A DNA stretch of 64,000 bases from Colletes latitarsis (lineage: Eukaryota > Arthropoda > Insecta > Hymenoptera > Colletidae), in assembly GCF_051014445.1 (NCBI RefSeq), contig NC_135134.1, positions 25,547,672-25,611,671 of the forward strand, written 5' to 3'. The notes under the pieces are model-generated. The model saw nothing but the letters and a program-made list of their open reading frames with translations. It had not been told where the DNA came from and made no database searches. Of the stretch, positions 41,155-52,937 are shown in pieces (the stretch's first letter is position 1; each line of letters opens with the position of its first letter). The position numbers were made by a program, and so were the translations under genes.

Positions 41155-42355
41155 CATGCGTTATCCTCTAAAAAATTTATCAAGACCTGGTTTATTTGAA
41201 TGTTTCAGTGTGGTGCCACATTACTACGTGATCCAAACCTGAAAAAACCCAGGATCCGTTCAACAAATATGTGAAAAACGCGAACGTATGAGTCTGAAGA
41301 GGGCAAATCCCAGACCTAACCTAGACCTAAGATGCATTATCCTCTAATATATTGATCCAAACTAGGTTTAGTGGACTGTTTCAGTGTGGTACCACTTTAC
41401 TACGTGATCCAAAGCAGAAAAAAACCTCGATCAGGTCAACATGTATGTTAGATCTGTGAAAGTATGACCCTGATGAGGGCAAATCCCAGGCCTAACCTAG
41501 ACCTAACATGAATTATTCTCTAACATATTTATCGAAACCAGGTTTAATTGACTGTTTCAGTGTTGTACTTCATTACTACGTGATGCAATCCAGAAAAAGC
41601 CCAGGATCTAGCCATCAGGTACGAGAAATATGCGAAAGAATGAGCCTGATGAGAGCAAATCCCAGACCTAACCCAGACCTAACATGAATTATTCTCTAAA
41701 ATATTGATCGAAACCAGGTTTAATTGACAGTTTCAGTGTGGTACCACATTACTACGTGATCCAAACCAGTAATAGCCCAGGATCCAGCCATGAAGTATGA
41801 GAAATATGCGAAAGTATGAGCCTGATGAGGGCAAATCCTAGACCTAACCTAAACCTAACATGCGGTATCCTCTAAAATATTGATCCAAACCGGGTTTAAT
41901 GGAATGCTTCAGTGTGGTACCACTTTACTACGTGATTCAAAGCGGAAAATACCCTCGATCAGGTCAACATGTATGTTAAAACTGTGAAAGTATGACCCTG
42001 ATGAGGGCAAATCCCAGGCCTAACCTAGACCTAACATGCGTTGTCCTCTAAAATATTGATGGAAACCAGGTTTAATTGACTGTTTCAGTGTTGTACTTCA
42101 TTACTACGTGATGCAATCCAGAAAAAGCCCAGGATCTAGCCATGAAGTATGAGAAATATGCGAAAGTATGAGCCTGATGAGGGCAAATGCCAGACCTTTC
42201 CCAGACTTAACTTGCGTTATCCTCAAAAATATTGATCGAAACCTGGTTTAATCGACTGTTTCAGTGTGGTACCACATTACTACGTGAACCATACCAGAAA
42301 AAACCCAGGATCCGTTCAACAAGTATCTGAAGAATGCGAAAGTATGAGTCTGATG
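41155..42355 (+). repeat. 1.2 kb satellite block, copy 2 of a dispersed pair
   Basis: Partner of 25,321-26,521. It lies just to the right of the 5,628 bp duplicated block, so its separation from copy 1 is largely explained by amplification of the material in between. It differs from copy 1 by a few substitutions, for example CTGAAAAAACCC against CTGAAGAAACCC. Confidence 0.78.
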
Positions 42356-43584
42356 AGTGAAAATCCTCGGCCTAACCTAGACCTAAATTGCGTTATCCGC
42401 AAAAATATTGATCGAAACCTGGTTTAATCGACTGTTTCATTGTGGTACCACATTACTATGTGATCCAAACCAGAAAATAGCCCAGGATCTATACATGAAG
42501 TATAAGAAGTATGCGAAAGTGTGAGCCTGATGAGGGCAAATCCTAGACCTAACCCAGACCTAACATGCGTTATCCTCAAAAATATTAATCAAGACCAGGT
42601 TTAACTGAATGTTTCTGTGTGGTCCCACATTACTACGTGATCCATACCAGAAAAAACCCAGGATCTGTTCAACAAGTATGTGAAAATTGCGAAAGCATGA
42701 GTCTGATGAGGGCAAGTCCCAGGCCTAACCTAGACATAACTTTCGTTATCCTCTAAAATATTGATCGAAACCAGGTTTAGTGGGCTGCTTCAGTGTGGTA
42801 CTTCATTACTACGTGATGCAATCCAGAAAAAGCCCAGGATCTAGCCATCAGGTACGAGAAATATGCGAAAGAATGAGCCTGATGAGAGCAAATCCCAGAC
42901 CTAACCCAGACCTAACATGAATTATTCTCTAAAATATTGATCGAAACCAGGTTTAATTGACTGTTTCAGTGTGGTACCACATTACTACGTGATCCAATCC
43001 AGAAATAGCCCAGGATCTAGCCATGAAGTATGAGAAATATGCGAAAGTATGAGCCTGATGAGGGCAAATCCTAGACCTAACCCAGACCTAACATGCGTTA
43101 TCATCTAAAATATTTATCAAGACATGGTTTAATTGATTGTTTCAGTGTGGTACCACATTACTACGTGAACCATACCAGAAAAAACCCAGGATCCGTTCAA
43201 CAAGTATGTGAAGAATGCGAAAGAATGAGACTGATGAGTGAAAATCCCAGGCCTAACCTAGACCTAACATGCGTTATCCTCAAAAATATTGATCAAAACC
43301 TGGTTTAATCGACTGTTTCAGTGTGGTACCATATTACTATGTGATCCAAACCAGAAAATAGCCCAGGATCTATCCATGAAGTATAAGAAATATGCGAAAG
43401 TATGAGCCTGACGAGGGCAAATCCTAGACCTAACCCAAACCTAACATGCGTTGTCCTCTAAAATATTTATCAAGACCAGGTTTAATTGAATGTTTCAGTG
43501 TGGTACCACATTACTACGTGAACCAACCAGAAAAAACCCAGGATCCGTTCAACAAGTAAGTTAAAACTGCGACAGTATGAACCT
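42356..43584 (+). repeat. Mosaic satellite monomers between amplified blocks
   Basis: Monomers joined from pieces found elsewhere. The part at 42.95-43.19 kb matches 31.15-31.39 kb, including ATCAAGACATGG. From about 43.19 kb the match switches to the AGAATGAGACTG and TTGATCAAAACC monomers of the 31.7 and 37.3 kb blocks. This is a visible recombination joint between two array segments. There are no genes. Confidence 0.7.
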
Positions 43585-45104
43585 GATGAGGGCAAATCCT
43601 AGACCTAACCCAGAACTAACATGCGTTATCCTCTAAAATATTTATCAAGACCAGATTTAATTGAATGTTTCAGTGTGGTACCACATTACTACGTGATCCA
43701 AAGCAGAAAAAACCCTCGATCAGGTCAACATGTATGTTAAAACTGCGAAAGTATGACCCTGATGAGAGTAAATCCCAGGCCTAACCTAGACCTAACATGC
43801 GTTATCCTCAATAATATTGATCGAAACCTGGTTTAATTGAGTGTTTCAGTGTTGTACTTCATTACTACGTGATGCAATCCAGAAAAAGCCCAGGATCTAG
43901 CCATCAAGTATGAGAAATATGCGAAAGTATGAGCCTGACGAGAGCAAATCCTAGACCTAACCCAGAGCTAGCATGCGTTATCCTCTAAAATATTTATCAA
44001 GACCAGGTTTAATTGATTGCTTCAGTGTGGTCCCACATTACTACGTGATCCAAACCAGAAAAAACCCAGGATCCGTTCAACAGGTATGTGAAGAATGCGA
44101 AAGAGTGAGTCTGATGAGTGAAAATCCCAGGACTTACCTAGACCTAACATGCGTTATCCTCAAGAATATTGATCGAAACCTGGTTTAATCGACTGTTTCA
44201 GTGTGGTTCCACATTACTATGTGATCCAAACCAGAAAATAGCCCAGGATCTATCCATGAAGTATAAGAAATATGCGAAAGTATGAGCCTGATGAGGGCAA
44301 ATCCTAGACCTAACCCAGACCTAACATGCGTTATCATCTAAAATATTTATCAAGACCTGGTTTAATTGATTGTTTCAGTGTGGTACCACATTACTACGTG
44401 AACCATACTAGAAAAATCCCAGGATCCGTTCAACAGGTATGTGAAGAATGCGAAAGAATGAGTCTGATGAGTGAAAATCCCAGGACTTACCTAGACCTAA
44501 CATGCGTTATCCTCAAGAATATTGATCGAAACCTGGTTTAATCGACTGTTTCAGTGTGGTACCACATTACTATGTGATCCAAACCAGAAAATAGCCCAGG
44601 ATCTATCCATGAAGTATAAGAAATATGCGAAAGTATGAGCCTGATGAGTGCAAATCCTAGACCTAACCCAGACCTAACATGCGTTATCATCTAAAATATT
44701 TATCAAGACCTGGTTTAATTGATTGTTTCAGTGTGGTACCACATTACTACGTGAACCATACCAGAAAAATCCCAGGATCCGTTCAACAAGTATGTGAAAA
44801 ATGCGAAAGCATGAGTCTGATGAGTGAAAATCTCAGGGCTAACCTAGACCTAACATGCATTATCCTCTAAAATATTGATCCAAACTAGGTTTAGTGGACT
44901 GTTTCAGTGTGGTACCACTTTACTACGTGATCCAAAGCGGAAAAAACCCTCGATCAGGTCAACATGTATGTTAAAACTGTGAAAGTATGACCCTGATGAG
45001 GGCAAATCCCAGGCCTAACCTAGACCTAACATGCGTTGTCCTCTAAAATATTGATGGAAACCAGGTTTAATTGACTGTTTCAGTGTTGTACTTCATTACT
45101 ACGT
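43585..45104 (+). repeat. 1.5 kb satellite block repeated 6,339 bp away, copy 1
   Basis: Matches 49,924-51,443 at an offset of 6,339 bp (36 monomers), sharing ACCAGATTTAATTGAATG, GCGAAAGAGTGAG and GTGTGGTTCCAC. Inside it, 44,466-45,242 also matches 48,340-49,116 (offset 3,874 bp), so parts of this block exist three times within 8 kb. Confidence 0.8.
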
Positions 45105-45857
45105 GATGCAATCCAGAAAAAGCCCAGGATCTAGCCATGAAGTATGAGAAATATGCGAAAGTATGAGCCTGATGAGGGCAAATCCCAGACCTTTCCCAGA
45201 CTTAACTTGCGTTATCCTCTAAAATATTGATCGAAACCAGGTTGAATCGACTGTTTCAGCGTGGTACCACATTACTATGTGATACAATCCAGAAACAGCC
45301 CAGGATCTAGCCATGAAGTATGAGAAATGTGCGAAAGTGTGAACCTGATGAGGGCAAATCCTAGATCTAACCCAAACCTAACATGCGTTGTCCTCTAAAA
45401 TATTTATCAAGACCAGGTTTAATTGAATGTTTCAGTGTGGTACCACATTACTACGTGAACCAACCAGAAAAAACCCAGTATCCGTTCAACAAGTAAGTTA
45501 AAACTGCGACAGTATGAACCTGATGAGAGCAAATCCCAGACCTAACCTAGACCTGACATGCGTTGTCCTCTAAAATATTGATGGAAACCAGGTTTAATTG
45601 ACTGTTTCAGTGTTGCACTTCATTACTACGTGAAGCAATCAAGAAAAAGCCCAGGATCTAGCCATCAAGTATGAGAAATATGCGAAAGAATGAGCCTGAT
45701 GAGAGCAAATCCTAGACCTAACCCAGAACTAACATGCGTTATCCTCTAAAATATTTATCAAGACCAGGTTTAACTGAATGTTTCAGTGTGGTCCCACATT
45801 ACTACGTGATCCATACCAGGAAAAACCCAGGATCTGTTCAACAAGTATGTGAAAAAT

Positions 45858-46773
45858 GCGAAAGCATGAGTCTGATGAGGGCAAATCCCAGGCCTAACCT
45901 AGACATAACTTTCGTTATCCTCTAAAATATTGATCGAAACCAGGTTTAGTGGGCTGTTTCAGTGTGGTACCACATTACTGCGCGATCCAAACCAGAAAAA
46001 ACCCAGGATCTGTTCAACAAGTATGTGAAAAATGCGAAAGTATGACACTGATGAGGGCAAATCCCAGACCTGTCCCAGACCTAACTTGCATTGTCCTCTA
46101 AAATATTGACGGAAACCAGGTTTCATTGACTGTTTCAGTGTGGTACCACATTACTACGTGATCCAAACCAGAAAAAACCCAGGATCCGTTCAACAAGTAT
46201 GTGAAGAATGCGAAAGAATGAGTCTGATGAGTGAAAATCCCAGGCCTAACCTAGACCTAACATGCGTTATCCTCAAAAATATTGATCAAAACCTGGTTTA
46301 ATCGACTGTTTCAGTGTGGTACCATATTACTATGTGATCCAAACCAGAAAATAGCCCAGGATCTATCCATGAAGTATAAGAAATATGCGAAAGTATGAGC
46401 CTGACGAGGGCAAATCCTAGACCTGACCCAGACCTAACATGCGTTATACTCAAAAATATTTATCAAGACCAGGTTTAACTGAATGTTTCAGTATGGTACC
46501 ACATTACTACGTGATCCATACCAGAAAAAACCCAGGATCTGTTCAACAAGTATGTGAAAAATGCGAAAGCATGAGTCTGATGAGGGCAAATCCCAGACCT
46601 ATCCCAGACCTAACTTGCGTTATCCTCTAAAATATTGATCGAAACAAGGTTTAATTGACTGTTTCAGCGTGGTACCTCATTACTACGTGATACAATCCAG
46701 AAACAGCCCAGGATCTGTTCAACAAGTATGTGAAAAACGCGAAAGTATGAGCCTGATGAGGGCGAATCCCAGG
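45858..46773 (+). repeat. 0.9 kb satellite block repeated 6,164 bp away, copy 1
   Basis: Matches 52,022-52,937 at 6,164 bp (35 monomers), one monomer less than the neighbouring 6,339 bp pair. The pair therefore looks like the same large duplication with one monomer lost or gained on one side. Shared variants include ATTGACGGAAACC and the GTACCTCATT monomer. Confidence 0.76.
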
Positions 46774-48339
46774 CCTAACCTAGACCTAACATGCGTTATC
46801 CTCAAAAATATTGATCGAAACCTGGTTTAATCGACTGTTTCAGTGTGGTACCACATTACTACGTGAACCATACCAGAAAAAACCCAGGATCCGTTCAACA
46901 AGTATCTGAAGAATGCGAAAGTATGAGACTGATGAGTGAAAATCCTCGGCCTAACCTAGACCTAAAATGTGTTATCCGCAAAAATATTGATCGAAACCTG
47001 GTTTAATCGACTGTTTCATTGTGGTACCACATTACTATGTGATCCAAACCAGAAAATAGCCCAGGATCTATACATGAAGTATAAGAAATATGCGAAAGTA
47101 TGAGCCTGATGAGGGCAAATCCTAGACCTAACCCAGACCTAACATGCGTTATCCTCAAAAATATTTATCAAGACCAGGTTTAACTGATTGTTTCAGTGTG
47201 GTCCCACATTACTACGTGATCCATACCAGAAAAAACCCAGGATTTGTTCAACAAGTATGTGAAAAATGCGAAAGCATGAGTCTGATGAGGGCAAGTCCCA
47301 GGCCTAACCTAGACATAACTTTCGTTATCCTCTAAAATATTGATCGCAACCAGGTTTAGTGGGCTGCTTCAGTGTGGTACCACATTACTGCACGATCCAA
47401 ACCAGAAAAAACCCAGGATCTGTTCAACAAGTATGTGAAAAATGCGAAAGTATGACCCTGATGCGGGCAGATCCCAGACCTATCCCAGACCTAACTTGCA
47501 TTGTCCTCTAAAATATAGATCGAAACCAGGTTTAAATGACTGTTTCAGTGTGGTACCACATTACTACGTGAACCATACCAGAAAAAACCCAAGATCCGTT
47601 CAACGGGTATCTGAAGAATGCGAAAGAATGAGTCTGATGAGTGAAAATCTCAGGGCTAACCTAGACCTAACATGCATTATCCTCTATAATATTGATCCAA
47701 ACCAGGTTTAGTGGACTGTCTCAGTGTGGTACCACTTTACTACGTGATCCAAAGCAGAAAAAACCCTCGATCAGGTCAACATGTATGTTAGAACTGCGAA
47801 AGTATGACCCTGATGAGGGCAAATCCCAGGCCTAACCTAGACCTAACATGCGTTGTCCTCTAAAATATTGATGGAAACCAGGTTTAATTGACTGTTTCAG
47901 TGTTGTACTTCATTACTACGTGATGCAATCCAGAAAAAGCCCAGGTTCTAGCCATGAAGTATGAGAAATATGCGAAAGTATGAGCCTGATGAGGGCAAAT
48001 CCCAGACCTTTCCCAGACTTAACTTGCGTTATCCTCTAAAATATTGATCGAAACCAGGTTGAATCGACTGTTTCAGCGTGGTACCACATTACTATGTGAT
48101 ACAATCCAGAAACAGCCCAGGATCTAGCCATGAAGTATGAGAAATGTACGAAAGTGTGAGCCTGATGAGGGCAAATCCTAGACCTAACCCAGAACTAACA
48201 TGCGTTGTCCTCTAAAATATTTATCAAGACCAGATTTAATTGAATGTTTCAGTGTGGTACCACATTACTACGTGATTCAAAGCAGAAAAAACCCTCGATC
48301 AGGTCAACATGTATGTTAAAACTGCGAAAGTATGACCCT

Positions 48340-49116
48340 GATGAGTGAAAATCCCAGGACTTACCTAGACCTAACATACGTTATCCTCAAGAATATTGAT
48401 CGAAACCTGGTTTAATCGACTGTTTCAGTGTGGTACCACATTACTATGTGATCCAAACCAGAAAATAGCCCAGGATCTATCCATGAAGTATAAGAAATAT
48501 GCGAAAGTATGAGCCTGATGAGTGCAAATCCTAGACCTAACCCAGACCTAACATGCGTTATCATCTAAAATATTTATCAAGACCTGGTTTAATTGATTGT
48601 TTCAGTGTGGTACCACATTACTACGTGAACCATACCAGAAAAATCCCAGGATCCGTTCAACAAGTATGTGAAAAATGCGAAAGCATGAGTCTGATGAGTG
48701 AAAATCTCAGGGCTAACCTAGACCTAACATGCATTATCCTCTAAAATATTGATCCAAACTAGGTTTAGTGGACTGTTTCAGTGTGGTACCACTTTACTAC
48801 GTGATCCAAAGCGGAAAAAACCCTCGATCAGGTCAACATGTATGTTAAAACTGTGAAAGTATGACCCTGATGAGGGCAAATCCCAGGCCTAACCTAGACC
48901 TAACATGCGTTGTCCTCTAAAATATTGATGGAAACCAGGTTTAATTGACTGTTTCAGTGTTGTACTTCATTACTACGTGATGCAATCCAGAAAAAGCCCA
49001 GGATCTAGCCATGAAGTATGAGAAATATGCGAAAGTATGAGCCTGATGTGGGCAAATCCCAGACCTTTCCCAGACTTAACTTGCGTTATCCTCTAAAATA
49101 TTGATCGAAACCAGGT
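48340..49116 (+). repeat. 0.78 kb satellite block, third copy (3,874 bp offset)
   Basis: Matches 44,466-45,242 at a constant 3,874 bp (22 monomers). It begins in GATGAGTGAAAATCCCAGGAC and ends where one copy reads GGTTGAATCG and the other GGTTTAGTGGG. Confidence 0.74.
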
Positions 49117-49923
49117 TTAGTGGGCTGCTTCAGTGTGGTACCACATTACTGCACGATCCAAACCAGAAAAAACCCAGGATCTGTTCAACAAGTATGTGAA
49201 AAATGCGAAAGTATGACCCTGATGCGGGCAGATCCCAGACCTATCCCAGACCTAACTTGCATTGTCCTCTAAAATATAGATCGAAAACAGGTTTAATTGA
49301 CTGTTTCAGTGTTGTACTTCATTACTACGTGATGCAATCCAGAAAAAGCCCAGGATCTAGCCATGAAGTATGAGAAATATGCGAAAGTATGAGCCTGATG
49401 AGGGCAAATCCCAGACCTTTCCCAAACTTAACTTGCGTTATCCTCTAAAATATTGATCGAAACCAGGTTGAATCGACTGTTTCAGCGTGGTACCACATTA
49501 CTATGTGATACAATCCAGAAACAGCCCAGGATCTAGCCATGAAGTATGAGAAATGTACGAAAGTGTGAGCCTGATGAGGGCAAATCCTAGATCTAACCCA
49601 AACCTAACATGCGTTGTCCTCTAAAATATTTATCAAGACCAGGTTTAATTGAATGTTTCAGTGTGGTACCACATTACTACGTGAACCAACCAGAAAAAAC
49701 CCAGGATCCGTTCAACAAGTAAGTTAAAACTGCGACAGTATGAACCTGATGAGAGCAAATTCCAGACCTAACCTAGACCTGACATGCGTTGTCCTCTAAA
49801 ATATTGATCGAAACCAAGTTTTATTGACTGTTTCAGTGTGATACCACATTACTATGTGATCCAATCCAGAAATAGCCCAGGATCCAGCCATGAAGTATGA
49901 GAAATATGCGAAAGTGTGAGCCT

Positions 49924-51443
49924 GATGAGGGCAAATCCTAGACCTAACCCAGAACTAACATGCGTTATCCTCTAAAATATTTATCAAGACCAGATTTAAT
50001 TGAATGTTTCAGTGTGGTACCACATTACTACGTGATCCAAAGCAGAAAAAACCCTCGATCAGGTCAACATGTATGTTAAAACTGCGAAAGTATGACCCTG
50101 ATGAGAGTAAATCCCAGGCCTAACCTAGACCTAACATGCGTTATCCTCAATAATATTGATCGAAACCAGGTTTAATTGAGTGTTTCAGTGTTGTACTTCA
50201 TTACTACGTGATGCACCCCAGAAAAAGCCCAGGATCTAGCCATCAAGTATGAGAAATATGCGAAAGTATGAGCCTGACGAGAGCAAATCCTAGACCTAAC
50301 CCTGACCTAGCATGCGTTATCCTCTAAAATATTTATCAAGACCAGGTTTAATTGATTGCTTCAGTGTGGTCCCACATTACTACGTGATCCAAACCAGAAA
50401 AAACCCAGGATCCGTTCAACAGGTATGTGAAGAATGCGAAAGAGTGAGTCTGATGAGTGAAAATCCCAGGACTTACCTAGACCTAACATGCGTTATCCTC
50501 AAGAATATTGATCGAAACCTGGTTTAATCGACTGTTTCAGTGTGGTTCCACATTACTATGTGATCCAAACCAGAAAATAGCCCAGGATCTATCCATGAAG
50601 TATAAGAAATATGCGAAAGTATGAGCCTGATGAGGGCAAATCCTAGACCTAACCCAGACCTAACATGCGTTATCATCTAAAATATTTATCAAGACCTGGT
50701 TTAATTGATTGTTTCAGTGTGGTACCACATTACTACGTGAACCATACCAGAAAAATCCCAGGATCCGTTCAACAGGTATGTGAAGAATGCGAAAGAATGA
50801 GTCTGATGAGTGAAAATCTCAGGACTTACCTAGACCTAACATGCGTTATCCTCAAGAATATTGATCGAAACCTGGTTTAATCGACTGTTTCAGTGTGGTA
50901 CCACATTACTATGTGATCCAAACCAGAAAATAGCCCAGGATCTATCCATGAAGTATAAGAAATATGCGAAAGTATGAGCCTGATGAGTGCAAATCCTAGA
51001 CCTAACCCAGACCTAACATGCGTTATCATCTAAAATATTTATCAAGACCTGGTTTAATTGATTGTTTCAGTGTGGTACCACATTACTACGTGAACCATAC
51101 CAGAAAAATCCCAGGATCCGTTCAACAAGTATGTGAAAAATGCGAAAGCATGAGTCTCATGAGTGAAAATCTCAGGGCTAACCTAGACCTAACATGCATT
51201 ATCCTCTAAAATATTGATCCAAACTAGGTTTAGTGGACTGTGTCAGTGTGGTACCACTTTACTACGTGATCCAAAGCGGAAAAAACCCTCGATCAGGTCA
51301 ACATGTATGTTAAAACTGTGAAAGTATGACCCTGATGAGGGCAAATCCCAGGCCTAACCTAGACCTAACATGCGTTGTCCTCTAAAATATTGATGGAAAC
51401 CAGGTTCAATTGACTGTTTCAGTGTTGTACTTCATTACTACGT
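49924..51443 (+). repeat. 1.5 kb satellite block repeated 6,339 bp away, copy 2
   Basis: Partner of 43,585-45,104. The copies part near 51,443, where this one switches to CTACGTGAACCATACC while copy 1 continues with CTACGTGATGCAATCC. That is a clean within-monomer joint. Confidence 0.8.
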
Positions 51444-52021
51444 GAACCATACCAGAAAAATCCCAGGATCCGTTCAACAGGTATGTGAAGAATGCGAAAG
51501 AATGAGTCTGATGAGTGAAAATCCCAGGACTTACCTAGACCTAACATGCGTTATCCTCAAGAATATTGATCGAAACCTGGTTTAATCGACTGTTTCAGTG
51601 TGGTACCACATTACTATGTGATCCAAACCAGAAAATAGCCCAGGATCTATCCATGAAGTATAAGAAATATGCGAAAGTATGAGCCTGATGAGTGCAAATC
51701 CTAGATCTAACCCAAACCTAACATGCGTTGTCCTCTAAAATATTTATCAAGACCAGGTTTAATTGAATGTTTCAGTGTGGTACCACATTACTACGTGAAC
51801 CAACCAGAAAAAACCCAGGATCCGTTCAACAAGTAAGTTAAAACTGCGACAGTATGAACCTGATGAGAGCAAATCCCAGACCTAACCTAGACCTGACATG
51901 CGTTGTCCTCTAAAATATTGATGGAAACCAGGTTTAATTGACTGTTTCAGTGTTGCACTTCATTACTACGTGATGCAATCCAGAAAAAGCCCAGGATCTA
52001 GCCATCAAGTATGAGAAATAT

Positions 52022-52937
52022 GCGAAAGCATGAGTCTGTTGAGGGCAAATCCCAGGCCTAACCTAGACATAACTTTCGTTCTCCTCTAAAATATTGATCG
52101 AAACCAGGTTTAGTGGGCTGTTTCAGTGTGGTACCACATTACTGCGCGATCCAAACCAGAAAAAACCCAGGATCTGTTCAACAAGTATGTGAAAAATGCG
52201 AAAGTATGACACTGATGAGGGCAAATCCCAGACCTGTCCCAGACCTAACTTGCATTGTCCCCTAAAATATTGACGGAAACCAGGTTTCATTGACAGTTTC
52301 AGTGTGGTACCACATTACTACGTGATCCAAACCAGAAAAAACCCAGGATCCGTTCAACAAGTATGTGAAGAATGCGAAAGAATGAGTCTGATGAGTGAAA
52401 ATCCCAGGCCTAACCTAGACCTAACATGCGTTATCCTCAAAAATATTGATCAAAACCTGGTTTAATCGACTGTTTCAGTGTGGTACCATATTACTATGTG
52501 ATCCAAACCAGAAAATAGCCCAGGATCTATCCATGAAGTATAAGAAATATGCGAAAGTATGAGCCTGACGAGGGCAAATCCTAGACCTAACCCAGACCTA
52601 ACATGCGTTATACTCAAAAATATTTATCAAGACCAGGTTTAACTGAATGTTTCAGTATGGTACCACATTACTACGTGATCCATACCAGAAAAAACCCAGG
52701 ATCTGTTCAACAAGTATGTGAAAAATGCGAAAGCATGAGTCTGATGAGGGCAAATCCCAGACCTATCCCAGACCTAACTTGCGTTATCCTCTAAAATATT
52801 GATCGAAACAAGGTTTAATTGACTGTTTCAGCGTGGTACCTCATTGCTACGTGATACAATCCAGAAACAGCCCAGGATCTGTTCAACAAGTATGTGAAAA
52901 ACGCGAAAGTATGAGCCTGATGAGGGCGAATCCCAGA
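52022..52937 (+). repeat. 0.9 kb satellite block repeated 6,164 bp away, copy 2
   Basis: Partner of 45,858-46,773. The left edge is the change from GAAATATGCG to the GCGAAAGCATGAG monomer; the right edge is at GGGCGAATCCCAG, after which one copy reads GCCTAACC and the other ACCTATCC. Confidence 0.76.
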
